From contig CAYVHL010000005.1 in NCBI GenBank assembly GCA_964451255.1, forward strand, positions 98,800 through 162,799: a stretch of 64,000 nt of DNA, in the 5' to 3' direction. Below, piece after piece: positions 1-8,110 of the stretch (position 1 is the stretch's first letter; every line of letters begins with the position of its first letter). The translations under genes and the position numbers were made by a program. The notes under the pieces are model-generated. The model had not been told where the DNA came from and searched no databases. It saw only the letters and a program-made list of their open reading frames with translations. This DNA is from JAHBTB01 sp964451255 (lineage in GTDB: Bacteria; Armatimonadota; Fimbriimonadia; Fimbriimonadales; Fimbriimonadaceae).

Positions 1-947
1 CACAGGAACCTCTTGGTCGCTTCGACGTCGCCCTTCACCCTGAGAGACATCATCCCGCCAAAGCCGGACATCTGCTTCTTTGCCAAGTGGTGGTGCGGGT
101 GAGACTCTAGCCCGGGATAGATCACGTTTTCGATCTTGGGGTTGCCTTCAAGGGCCTCGGCTAGATACTGGGCGTTGGAGGCGTGTTGCTTCATTCGGAC
201 ACCCAAGGTTTTCATGCCACGGATCGCCAGGAAGCAGTCGAAGGGCGAAGGCGTCGGGCCGACCGCGTTTTGGAGGTACTTCAGTCTCTCATAGGACTTG
301 TCGTCGTTGGTCATCAGTGCCCCCATGACCACGTCGCTGTGACCGTTGAGGTACTTGGTCATGGAATGCATGACGAAGTCCACGCCCAGTTTCAACGGCT
401 GCTGGAAGTAAGGGCTCATAAACGTGTTGTCGATTGCGGTCAATAGCCCGTTGTCCTTAGCCACCCGGACAACCATCGAGATGTCGACGAGGTTCAGGAG
501 CGGGTTGGTAGGCGACTCGAACCAGACGAGCTTGGTGTTCGGCTTGACCGCCGCCCGCAAGGTCGCTTCGTCGGCGATGTTGACGAAGCTGAATTCAATA
601 CCACGATGCTTGGCGACGTCAAGGAGATAACGGTAGGTGCCGCCATACAGGTCGTCGCTTGTGATGATGTGGTCGCCGACGGCTAGAAGACCGAAGACGC
701 AGTCGATGGCCGCCATACCCGAGCTGAACGCCAGGCCGTGCTGAGCGCCCTCGCTGGCCGCGAGCATCTGCTGCAGGACAGAGCGGGTGGGGTTGTCGGT
801 GCGGGTGTAGTCGTAGAGGCCGTATTCTCCGGGGGAAGTTTGGGAAAAGGTGCTGGACTGAAAGATTGGAGTCGTGACCGAACCGTGCTGAGGGTCGGGG
901 CGGGAACCCAGCCACACTAGCTGGGTGTCGATACAGTGGTCCGGCAT
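1..947 (-). CDS. Cystathionine gamma-lyase/synthase-like PLP enzyme (3' end cut by window)
   Basis: A Cys/Met-metabolism PLP enzyme of fold type I, cytosolic, working in transsulfuration. 315 codons are visible; the C-terminus lies beyond base 1. The translation shows the substrate-loop segment YTRTDNPTR, the cofactor region FSSGMAAID, the motif ESPTNPLLNLVDI, the aspartate that pairs with the PLP ring in AIDNTFMSPYF, and the Schiff-base lysine in HSMTKYLNGHSDVVMG. The late part (LQNAVGPTPSPFDCFLAIRGMKTL, then YPGLESHPHH) resembles cystathionine gamma-lyases more than O-acetylhomoserine enzymes, but lyase and synthase cannot be separated by eye. The ATG at 945-947 starts only 4 bases after the stop of the acetyltransferase gene, so it is the last visible gene of the Lrp operon. 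Confidence 0.9.
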   Translation of the reverse strand, partial: MPDHCIDTQLVWLGSRPDPQHGSVTTPIFQSSTFSQTSPGEYGLYDYTRTDNPTRSVLQQMLAASEGAQHGLAFSSGMAAIDCVFGLLAVGDHIITSDDLYGGTYRYLLDVAKHRGIEFSFVNIADEATLRAAVKPNTKLVWFESPTNPLLNLVDISMVVRVAKDNGLLTAIDNTFMSPYFQQPLKLGVDFVMHSMTKYLNGHSDVVMGALMTNDDKSYERLKYLQNAVGPTPSPFDCFLAIRGMKTLGVRMKQHASNAQYLAEALEGNPKIENVIYPGLESHPHHHLAKKQMSGFGGMMSLRVKGDVEATKRFL

Positions 948-951
948 GATC

Positions 952-2085
952 TCAAAAGAATTCCATACAAACGACGGGTGATGCTGGCAAAAGCTGGTTC
1001 AGGAGTGGAACAACGTTAGGCTGCGCGTCGATTTGCCCTTCAGTGATAAGGTCATCGACACTTGGTTGCCCAAAGAGGGCTTGACTCCAAGCTGCGATCG
1101 GCCCGCTTGCGTTCGTTTCTTTGTCTGTTCGGCCAGCGCTGGGGCCACAGGCCCAACGCCCGGAGTTTTCAGGCAGGCATGGATCGTCCACTTCGATCAC
1201 CAACCCGTCTCCTCCAGGGACTTTGGCGAGTAGACCTGGCAAGTCGATGATCCGGGCCATCGTCGGCCTGTGCATCGTGAATTCAGAATCTTGATCGAAG
1301 TACTGCGACAAGTAGGGTGACCGGGCGGGTTCGTTCCAACTGACTGTCGTCTGGTTGTTGGCCATCCCGCGGATGGTGGCAAGAACAGATTCATAACCCT
1401 TTCGGGTCGACCAGGCCAACTCTCCGATCTCGAGCTCGCCCCAGAACTCCTTGCCGCGTCCCCAGAAGTAGCCCTCGACAGGGTCGCCGACAGCATAAAT
1501 GAAGGAGGGTTTGCGTCCGAGCCGCTGTTTCCAGGATGCAGAGGACCGGACGTGGGATCCGGAGAACTTCGAGATGAACTGCAAGTAGCAGGCTCCGAGG
1601 GCGGACTCGCACTCTTCTGCCTTGAGCTGGCGAGCGGGGAGCTGGGGAACTAACTTTGGCAGTCGGGTGGCGGGCACTTTGATGTGCCAACGCCATCCGC
1701 AGGTCCCGTATCCCACTTTGCGGTAGTAGGAATCGCGGTAGGCGTAGAGCAACGAGACGTCGAACTTCAACGACCGGCATTCCTCTAGAAGGCGACGCAT
1801 ACAGAATTGCGCGAGCCCCGAGTTGCGGTGCTCGACCAGCGTGGCGACACCGGCTACGCCGGCGCATTTGAGAGTGAAGTCCCACGGACGACGGACAATG
1901 TCGTACGTGTGAGTCTGGGCCGCCCACGCCGGCGTGCCGTCCACGTATCCGATGTAATATGTCTGGCCGTCACTTGGGGGGTCCAGGGCCTCGCTCGTGT
2001 CTCCGTCCCCGTAGACGTGAGCCCAAATGTGGTTCAACGCGTCGTGGTCACCCTCGTCTGCGGTCTTGAAGCGGAACTCTGGCAT
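952..2085 (-). CDS. Eis-like GNAT N-acetyltransferase
   Basis: A 377-residue protein with the architecture of the enhanced-intracellular-survival (Eis) acetyltransferases: an N-terminal GNAT domain, a second GNAT-like fold and a C-terminal sterol-carrier-like domain. The acetyl-CoA region reads AGVATLVEHRNSGLAQFCM (about residues 76-95), followed by the Eis signature SLLYAYRDSYYRKVGYGTCG. The protein ends VVCMEFF; Eis proteins use their C-terminal carboxylate in catalysis, so an aromatic C-terminus fits. The substrate is unknown; amine or aminoglycoside N-acetylation is known for the family. It lies between lrp (9-base gap) and the gamma-lyase-like gene (4-base gap), suggesting an amino-acid-derived amine as substrate. 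Confidence 0.85.
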   Translation of the reverse strand: MPEFRFKTADEGDHDALNHIWAHVYGDGDTSEALDPPSDGQTYYIGYVDGTPAWAAQTHTYDIVRRPWDFTLKCAGVAGVATLVEHRNSGLAQFCMRRLLEECRSLKFDVSLLYAYRDSYYRKVGYGTCGWRWHIKVPATRLPKLVPQLPARQLKAEECESALGACYLQFISKFSGSHVRSSASWKQRLGRKPSFIYAVGDPVEGYFWGRGKEFWGELEIGELAWSTRKGYESVLATIRGMANNQTTVSWNEPARSPYLSQYFDQDSEFTMHRPTMARIIDLPGLLAKVPGGDGLVIEVDDPCLPENSGRWACGPSAGRTDKETNASGPIAAWSQALFGQPSVDDLITEGQIDAQPNVVPLLNQLLPASPVVCMEFF

Positions 2086-2094
2086 GGCTCTGGT

Positions 2095-2562
2095 TCAGTT
2101 TAGAGGTAACGAAGCGCCGTGCTTGTTGATGGCCAGGACGAAGCAACTGTTGATCTTTCCGACCGCTTTGATCGCGCTGATGTGCGTCGTCACGATCCTC
2201 TCGTAGTCACGCATGTCCTTCGCGACGACCTTGAGCAAGAAGTCGTACTCGCCGCTGATGTGCAATACCTCCAGGATCTCGGGGACGGCCCTGGCCGCGT
2301 TCCGAAACTGCTCGATGGACCCCTCTTGGTGGAGCGACAAGCTCACGAAAGTCACGACGAGCAACTGATAGCCCAACGCTTCGGGGCTGAGGTCGGCCGA
2401 GTAGCCCTTGATGAATCCGGCTTCCTCCAATTTCCGCACGCGTTGGAGCATGGATGGGGGCGAGAGGCCTATCTTGCGGGCCAGATCGGCGTTCGTCATC
2501 CGTCCGTCTGCCTGCAAAAGGCGAAGAATCTTCGTGTCTGCTTCGTCTAGCTTTTCTTTCAT
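2095..2562 (-). CDS. Lrp/AsnC family transcriptional regulator
   Basis: A 155-residue one-component regulator. Residues 5-60 form the AsnC-type winged HTH (ADTKILRLLQADGRMTNADL, then IGLSPPSMLQRVRKLEEAGFI), and residues 68-150 form the RAM effector domain with the typical ISGEYDFLLKVVAKDM segment. It is the first gene of an operon with the Eis-like acetyltransferase and the cystathionine gamma-lyase-like enzyme, so an amino acid (Cys, Met or branched-chain) is the likely effector; that is inference. It is transcribed away from the TPR gene, and the 122-base divergent gap is the natural place for autoregulation. The start is the ATG at 2560-2562; no strong Shine-Dalgarno is visible. Confidence 0.93.
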   Translation of the reverse strand: MKEKLDEADTKILRLLQADGRMTNADLARKIGLSPPSMLQRVRKLEEAGFIKGYSADLSPEALGYQLLVVTFVSLSLHQEGSIEQFRNAARAVPEILEVLHISGEYDFLLKVVAKDMRDYERIVTTHISAIKAVGKINSCFVLAINKHGASLPLN

Positions 2563-2684
2563 GCGGCGAGGTCACCATTAAACCTGAGCGAACCGCACTT
2601 TCGTGGATGACTCATGCATACGACCGGAAATCTGCCGAAAAAGGAACAATAGACGAGTCCCGGAACGTAAGGATTATTGCAATC

Positions 2685-3254
2685 ATGTCGCGTCTTCTCT
2701 TCGCCGTGTCCGCGCTCATCTTGGTTGCGGGAGCCTATCTCTCTTGGGCCACGATGCGGACGACGGTTCAGAAGGCCAAGTTCGCAGACACGAAGTCTGA
2801 AGCCCAAAACGCGTTTGTGCAAGAGAACTGGCCAAAAGCGGCCCGTGACTTTGAAGCTATGACGAGGACGAAGCCAAAGGATGCTGAGGCGACGTTCAAG
2901 TTGGCGTTCTCACACCACATGATGGGGCAATACGAGGACGCTCTGGTCGGGTTCTGGCAAGCGCTGAAGCTGGGTTACAACGAGTCGCTCTGCCTCTATG
3001 ACGTCGCCTGCGCCGAAGCCCGGTTGAACAGGAAGGCAGACGCGATCGAGCACCTCTCCCAGTCAGTCGACAAGGGCTTCAAGAACGTCTCGTTCATCGA
3101 GAAGGACGGCGACTTGGTCTCTCTTCACGACGAGCCCGGCTACAAGGCCATCGTCGCCAGATTGAAGGGAAGTGCAGATTCCGGTTCAGGCTCTCCGGAC
3201 AGCATCCCAAAGGGTTCGTACCTCCGAAGCGGGCCAGACACTAAGAAGAAGTAA
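2685..3254 (+). CDS. Membrane-anchored tetratricopeptide-repeat protein
   Basis: A 189-residue protein. I place the start at the ATG at 2685 because translation from there begins with a clean transmembrane helix (SRLLFAVSALILVAGAYLSW, residues 2-21) preceded by AAGGA; the open frame further upstream is antisense to lrp. Residues about 40-135 hold two to three TPR units (AFVQENWPKAARDFEAM, FKLAFSHHMMGQYEDALVGF, YDVACAEARLNRKADAIEHL). The tail is charged and rich in Gly, Ser and Lys. It is probably a periplasm-facing scaffold with one membrane anchor; the partner is unknown. It is followed after 26 bases by the Tat-exported propeller. Confidence 0.8.
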   Translation: MSRLLFAVSALILVAGAYLSWATMRTTVQKAKFADTKSEAQNAFVQENWPKAARDFEAMTRTKPKDAEATFKLAFSHHMMGQYEDALVGFWQALKLGYNESLCLYDVACAEARLNRKADAIEHLSQSVDKGFKNVSFIEKDGDLVSLHDEPGYKAIVARLKGSADSGSGSPDSIPKGSYLRSGPDTKKK

Positions 3255-3280
3255 AGGAGGTCGTCGGAAGGGCCGCCAAT

Positions 3281-4321
3281 GTGCCAGGATTGGCCATGGA
3301 CAACCTCACCAGGCGACAGTTTCTCGGAAGATCCGCAGCCGCGGCCGCTGGTGTTGCCCTGGGTCACAAAGCCATGGGTCTCTACGAACCGGAAAAGATC
3401 ATCCTCGGTACTGGCTCGCACAAGTTCGAGTGCGTCCACGACTGGCTGACTCCGCCCGAAGGCATGATCTTCGGCAACACCCACGGGCTGGCGCAGGATT
3501 CCGCCGGCAGAATCTACCTTTGTCACACGGTCAACAAGGAGAGCCGTGTCCGCGACGGGCTGTGTGTGTATACGTCCGAGGGTGAGTTCATCACGTCCTG
3601 GGGAGGTCGGTTTGACGGTGGCGCCCACGGATTGGCCTTGCGCAAGGAACCAGAAGGCGAGTTTCTGTACCACTGCGACACCAATCGAAGGGAAGTGGTG
3701 AAGACAACGCTCGACGGTGTCCAAGTCTGGGCGTTCGGCACACCCAAGGAGCCGGGAGTCTACGACGATAAGCACGCTTTTGTCCCCACAAACGTGGCCT
3801 TCCTACCGAACGGAGACTTCTGTCTCGGTGACGGCTATGGCTCCAGCTATCTCCACTTCTATGACCGGGACGGACACTGGAAGAAAACTTTCGGCGGGCC
3901 TGGTTCCGACCCGGGCCAGGTGAACTGCCCCCATGGCCTATGGCTGGACGACAGGTACGAGACACCCGTCCTTGCTGTGGCAGATCGGGCTAACCACCGG
4001 TTGCAGTACTTTGACCTTGAAGGCCAGCACATCAAGTTTGTGACCGACGGCCTGCGCCTTCCATGCAACTTCGACACCCGAGGCAAGGAGATGGTGTGTC
4101 CTGACCTCGATTCAGTCGTGACCCTGTTGGACGAGGACAACAAGGTGGTCGCTCAACTCGGCGACGGCCACCCAAGCGACCTGAGGACGCACCCACGCAA
4201 AGATTTCATCCCGGGCAAGTTCATCAACCCGCACCAGGCGATCTTCCTCGCCAACGGGGACATTCTTGTGGCCGAATGGGTGGAAGTAGGGCGGGTGACG
4301 CTCCTGAAGCGGACGAGGTGA
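3281..4321 (+). CDS. Tat-exported NHL/six-bladed beta-propeller protein
   Basis: A 346-residue secreted protein. The N-terminus carries a twin-arginine signal, LTRRQFLGRSAAAAAGVAL, so it should leave the cell folded through the Tat system. The rest is NHL-like propeller with repeats such as GNTHGLAQDSAGRIYL, FVPTNVAFLPNGDFCLGDGYG, NCPHGLWLDDRYETPVLAVADRANHRLQYFD and NPHQAIFLANGDILVAEW. The family includes peptidyl-alpha-hydroxyglycine lyase-like and 6-bladed propeller proteins, and I cannot assign an enzyme. The GTG start at 3281 has GGAAGG nine bases upstream; the ATG at 3296 is the alternative. Two TatA genes are present at about 39.6-40.0 kb. Confidence 0.83.
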   Translation: MPGLAMDNLTRRQFLGRSAAAAAGVALGHKAMGLYEPEKIILGTGSHKFECVHDWLTPPEGMIFGNTHGLAQDSAGRIYLCHTVNKESRVRDGLCVYTSEGEFITSWGGRFDGGAHGLALRKEPEGEFLYHCDTNRREVVKTTLDGVQVWAFGTPKEPGVYDDKHAFVPTNVAFLPNGDFCLGDGYGSSYLHFYDRDGHWKKTFGGPGSDPGQVNCPHGLWLDDRYETPVLAVADRANHRLQYFDLEGQHIKFVTDGLRLPCNFDTRGKEMVCPDLDSVVTLLDEDNKVVAQLGDGHPSDLRTHPRKDFIPGKFINPHQAIFLANGDILVAEWVEVGRVTLLKRTR

Positions 4322-4347
4322 TGGCCGAGGAGGCCCCACCGCCCAAG

Positions 4348-4764
4348 TCAGCGTGGGCTCGGCGTGGTCACGCTAAACCAGTTCCCGAACGGGTCTTGCA
4401 TGATCGCCTCGGTTCCGTAGAACTGCTCTTCTGGTTCGCTCTTGAACACCACACCCTTTGACTTCAACTCCTCGTAGGTGGCCCGACAGTCGTCGGTGTA
4501 GAACACTCCTGCGCCGAGAGCGCCCGAACTGACGAGGCTCTTGAGGGCGACGGCCTGCTCCTGGGACAACGCCATGCCCGCCTCGACCTTCATCAGGGTG
4601 ATCTCCAGATCCGGTTGGTCGGGAGGGTTGACGGTCAGCCACCGGAAGCCGTTGTCCATCGTCGCGTCGGTGTTCACCTTGAACCCGAGCTTTGTGACGT
4701 AAAAGTCAAAGGCCACGTCCATGTCGGTGACCCAGATCGGTGTGTGCGTCAATCTCTTGATCAT
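4348..4764 (-). CDS. VOC-superfamily (glyoxalase/bleomycin-resistance-like) protein
   Basis: A 138-residue protein with one VOC module made of two beta-alpha-beta-beta-beta units. It begins MIKRLTHTPIWVTDMDVAFDF and ends with the hallmark YGTEAIMQDPFGNWFSV. The family binds a divalent metal and includes lyases, dioxygenases and drug-binding proteins; DUF-like members of this kind are usually unassigned. The open frame continues 125 codons upstream, but that part is antisense-like shadow of the AraC gene, so I start at the ATG at 4762-4764. It lies 35 bases downstream of an AraC-type regulator in the same direction. The same pairing recurs at 46.5-47.3 kb. Confidence 0.85.
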   Translation of the reverse strand: MIKRLTHTPIWVTDMDVAFDFYVTKLGFKVNTDATMDNGFRWLTVNPPDQPDLEITLMKVEAGMALSQEQAVALKSLVSSGALGAGVFYTDDCRATYEELKSKGVVFKSEPEEQFYGTEAIMQDPFGNWFSVTTPSPR

Positions 4765-4799
4765 GGGCCGAAGTATCTCACCGACGGCTCGCCCCGTGG

Positions 4800-5198
4800 T
4801 TATCGTAGATTGCCAAATCTCAAGAAGCACGCGGGTATCCGGGTCAAGTCGAACGGAGACCACCCCAACCAGAATCGCTGTTGACAGGCGCGGTATGCCG
4901 CCGGTGTCACGCCATATTTGGCGCGAAACAGGTTCACAAAGCTCGGCACACTGGAATAGCCGCCCCGTAGGCAGACGTCCTGCACCGGCACGTCCGTACG
5001 CGCGAGCAGCCTTCGCGCCTCGTTCAGCCGCATTGCCTCGACAAACTCTCGTGGAGTCAGTCCCCACGCGAGCCGGAAGCGACGAAGGATGGCGGTCTCG
5101 GAATAGTTCCACTCGTCTCGAAGAAACCTGAGTTCGCAACCCTGGTGGAAGTTTTCGGCCAAGAAGTCCCGCACTTCACGGACGACGTTTGCCTCCAT
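4800..5198 (-). CDS. AraC-family DNA-binding protein (HTH domain only)
   Basis: A 132-residue protein that is little more than the AraC double-HTH domain. The first HTH covers about residues 20-57 (CELRFLRDEWNYSETAILRRF), and the second about 69-102 (VPVQDVCLRGGYSSVPSFVNLF), ending in the usual GVTPAAYR box. The N-terminal effector-binding domain of classical AraC proteins is absent, so activity is probably set by abundance or by a partner. It lies upstream of and co-oriented with the VOC gene, which it probably regulates. The residues after the HTH (about 105-132) have no recognisable fold. Confidence 0.85.
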   Translation of the reverse strand: MEANVVREVRDFLAENFHQGCELRFLRDEWNYSETAILRRFRLAWGLTPREFVEAMRLNEARRLLARTDVPVQDVCLRGGYSSVPSFVNLFRAKYGVTPAAYRACQQRFWLGWSPFDLTRIPACFLRFGNLR

Positions 5199-5236
5199 AT
5201 TGTCATTCTACGACGTGCCGGACTGCCTTGAGTCGG

Positions 5237-7144
5237 TCACGCACGTGGCCCTTGCATCGCCGAGAGTTCTTCCAGCCGCTTGGTCTGCTCCTCCCAAGCT
5301 GACATACGCCCCGCTAGTTCCTCTTGGACGGCGCCGTGTCGTCGGGTGAGAGCGAGGATGTCAGCGTCTGGTGGAAGGGTAGCAAGCTCGGATTCGATGT
5401 GGGCCAACTCACCTTCGCTCGAAGAGACCTGTTCCATCAAGTCCTCGACGAGCTTGGACTGCCTCAGGATCTCCTTGCTGAGCTCGTGCGGCGTAAGGGT
5501 TGTCTCTTGTACGTCGGTGACCGCGACAGAGCGGGGCGGCCTTTGGCCTGATTCCTGACGCCGACGCCAATCGCGATACTCTTCGTAAGAGCCCGGATAC
5601 TCCACGCATCCCGACCGTCGAACGTCGAGGATGTGGTCGGTCACCTGCCCGAGAAGCCAGCGGTCGTGGGACACCAACACGAGGGTCCCGCTGTACTGGC
5701 GCAGGACTTGGGCGAGCGCGTCACGGGACGCCATGTCCAAGTGGTTGGTGGGCTCGTCGAGCACAAGGAGGTTCGGCGACAGATGGGTGAGCAACGCCAA
5801 GACCAGCTTGTTCTTCTCACCCCCGCTAAGCGTGCTGACCGGCCTGTACACGTCGTCGCCGCCGATGAGGAAACGGCCCAGGAGGTCGCGGGCCTTTGCA
5901 GCTTCGAGCCCGGTCTCGTCGATGATGAACTCGATGGGAGAGAGGTCTGGATCGACAGTCTCGTTGTCCTGCGTGAACATCCCGTGGTTGACCGCCGAGC
6001 CGATCTTCGCCTTTCCCGATATCGGGGCCACCTCTCCGAAGACTGTCTTCACAAGGGTCGATTTACCGGCCCCGTTCTCGCCGATGACGCCCCACCGCTC
6101 GCCGTATCGGACTGTCCAATCCAGGTTCTGCACCAGGGTCAAGCCGGGATATCCAGCCGTGAGGCCCTCGCAAGATAAGACTACGTCGCCGCTACGGTCG
6201 GCCTTCCTGAAGCCCGCCTTCATGCCCTTGTCGTTCTTCGGAGCGTCGACTTTATCGGCGGCAAGACGGTTCATGAGCTTCTGCCTGCCCCTGGCCTGCG
6301 CTGTGCGCTGGCTGTTCATGAAGCGTCTCACAAATTCGTCAAGCTTGGCGAGCTGGTCCGCTTGCTTTTCGGCGACCCGCGCCTGTCTCTCGTCCTCTTC
6401 GGCCCTGAGTTTCAGGAACTGGCGGAAGTCGCCCGGATACGACTTGACCTTGTGATCGCGGAGCTCCACGACACGCTGGACGGTGTTCTCCAGAAACGTC
6501 CTGTCGTGGCTGATGACCAGCACAGCGCCATGGTAGCCGTTGACCCACCCTTCCAGCCATTCGGTGGCCTGGAGGTCCAGGTGGTTGGTCGGCTCGTCCA
6601 GGATGAGCAGGTCTGGCTCTTCGAGGAGCAAGCGGGCCAAGGCGAGGCGGGTGCGTTCACCACCACTGAGGGCCGACGTCGGACGGTCGAACTCATCCTC
6701 GGTGAAACCCATGCGGCCAAGGACGGCGCGGACGTCGCTCTCAACGGAATACCCTTCGCTCTCAAGGAAGTGCTCGTGCAACAGGGCGTACTCCTCGAGG
6801 TCCTCTTCGCTAGGCCCGGCCTCCAATTTGGCTTCCAGAACCTCAAGCCTGGCGTGTAGTTCGCGCTGGTCTTGTTGCCCTCTCTGGGCCTCTTCCAGCA
6901 GGGTCGCGCTCATGTCCACGGGCGACTCTTGTCTCAAGTAGCCGACCTTTGCGCCACGGGCGACAATGACGGTTCCCGCGTCCGGCTCCTCGATACCCGT
7001 GATGACCTTGACCAAAGTGGTCTTGCCGGTGCCGTTCCGGCCTACTAGGGCGACCTTTTCGCGGCGGTCGACGCGCAGGCTCACACCGTCCAGCACGATA
7101 TCGACGCCGTACATCTTGGTGACGTTGCCGACACTGAGCACCAC
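5237..7144 (-). CDS. ABC-F family ribosome-associated ATPase
   Basis: About 635 residues with two ABC ATPase domains and no membrane segments, the ABC-F architecture. Domain 1 has Walker A GRNGTGKTT at residues 35-43, signature LSGGERTRLALA and Walker B LLILDEPTNHLD. Domain 2 has GENGAGKST, LSGGEKNKLVLA and LLVLDEPTNHLD. Between them lies the charged P-site tRNA-interaction linker (RQARVAEKQADQLAKLDEF and onward). The end (residues about 560-635) is a coiled-coil extension like that of Uup. Members act on the ribosome in translation quality control or antibiotic protection; the subtype is not resolved. I start at the GTG at 7144 (GTG at 7141 is possible) because upstream codons overlap the divergent transporter gene and look non-coding. 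Confidence 0.9.
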   Translation of the reverse strand: MVLSVGNVTKMYGVDIVLDGVSLRVDRREKVALVGRNGTGKTTLVKVITGIEEPDAGTVIVARGAKVGYLRQESPVDMSATLLEEAQRGQQDQRELHARLEVLEAKLEAGPSEEDLEEYALLHEHFLESEGYSVESDVRAVLGRMGFTEDEFDRPTSALSGGERTRLALARLLLEEPDLLILDEPTNHLDLQATEWLEGWVNGYHGAVLVISHDRTFLENTVQRVVELRDHKVKSYPGDFRQFLKLRAEEDERQARVAEKQADQLAKLDEFVRRFMNSQRTAQARGRQKLMNRLAADKVDAPKNDKGMKAGFRKADRSGDVVLSCEGLTAGYPGLTLVQNLDWTVRYGERWGVIGENGAGKSTLVKTVFGEVAPISGKAKIGSAVNHGMFTQDNETVDPDLSPIEFIIDETGLEAAKARDLLGRFLIGGDDVYRPVSTLSGGEKNKLVLALLTHLSPNLLVLDEPTNHLDMASRDALAQVLRQYSGTLVLVSHDRWLLGQVTDHILDVRRSGCVEYPGSYEEYRDWRRRQESGQRPPRSVAVTDVQETTLTPHELSKEILRQSKLVEDLMEQVSSSEGELAHIESELATLPPDADILALTRRHGAVQEELAGRMSAWEEQTKRLEELSAMQGPRA

Positions 7145-7210
7145 GGGGGCAGAGTGTACTGGCGGGCGACGGCCCGGAAGGGGGCCGGTGCCCCAGGTTA
7201 GAATGTCCCG

Positions 7211-8110
7211 GTGACCTGGCCTAGGCGATGGATACACCCGGCTCTGGTGTTCGTCGTCCTTGCCTGGGGGCTCAACTTCAGCGTCATCCGTGAGGCATAC
7301 AAGTCGTTCTCTCCCCCCTCGGTCGCCTTCATGCGCTTCTGCGGCATCACGCTCTCGATGTTCTTGCTCTGTCGGTTGGCCGGAGAAAGCACCAAGGCGC
7401 CGATGCAGTTTCGGAAACGGGCCTGGCTACAGGGGTTTCTGGCCAGCGGGGTGTACATGGTCTTGTTCCTGGACGGGATGGAACACACGTCGGCGACGAA
7501 GGGGGCGATCGCCCTTGCGACCGCGCCCATATGGATCACTTGGCTGGCGATGTTCCGGCACCAGGAGCCGTTCAGGTGGTCGGCGGTCTTTGGCCCGTTA
7601 GTCGCCTTCAGCGGCGTCTTCCTTGTCCTTAGCGACGGTGGCTTGACGTCAGGCGGCACCGTGGGGATGATCAAAGTGTTGGTCTCGGCGATCGTGTGGG
7701 CCGTCAGCGTCATCTTGATGAAGCCGTTGGTCACCGAACGCAAGCCGATCGCCGTCTTCACCATGTCGCTGCCCGCAGCCGGGCTGGCCGTGATTCCATA
7801 TGGGCTGCCCGCGATGGGCAGCGTCGCTTGGACGGCGGTGACCCCGATCGGTTGGGTGTGCCTGGCGTATCTCATCTTGGTACCAGGGTCACTCGCCTTC
7901 GTCGCCTATTACAAGGCGGTCGACGAGGTGGGGCCAGCCATGACAAGCATGTCCCAGTTCCTTGTGCCGCCCACCGCGCTCTTCTTTGAGTCTCTTTTCA
8001 AGGGTCGAGCCCCTGACGTCCTCCAAGTCGTGGGTGTGGGGATTGTGCTGCTTGGCATCTGGCTGAGCACCAAGTCGCCCCGTTTGAAGCCGGTAACATC
8101 TGCCACATGA
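7211..8110 (+). CDS. EamA/DMT-family transporter
   Basis: A 299-residue inner-membrane protein with about ten hydrophobic helices arranged as two EamA repeats. The first begins HPALVFVVLAWGLNFSVIREAY, with the typical early Trp-Gly-x-Asn-Phe; the second begins near residue 150 (MIKVLVSAIVWAVSVILMKP). The family exports amino acids, nucleobases or other small metabolites; the substrate is unknown. The start is the GTG at 7211, and its stop overlaps the start of the Gfo/Idh gene by four bases (ATGA), which implies translational coupling. The promoter must lie in the 66-base gap shared with the divergent ABC-F gene. Confidence 0.88.
   Translation: MTWPRRWIHPALVFVVLAWGLNFSVIREAYKSFSPPSVAFMRFCGITLSMFLLCRLAGESTKAPMQFRKRAWLQGFLASGVYMVLFLDGMEHTSATKGAIALATAPIWITWLAMFRHQEPFRWSAVFGPLVAFSGVFLVLSDGGLTSGGTVGMIKVLVSAIVWAVSVILMKPLVTERKPIAVFTMSLPAAGLAVIPYGLPAMGSVAWTAVTPIGWVCLAYLILVPGSLAFVAYYKAVDEVGPAMTSMSQFLVPPTALFFESLFKGRAPDVLQVVGVGIVLLGIWLSTKSPRLKPVTSAT

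Noticed and set aside
4348..5139. A single 263-residue AraC-VOC fusion
   Set aside because: The N-terminal 125 residues are the AraC gene read in the wrong frame; the two are separate genes.
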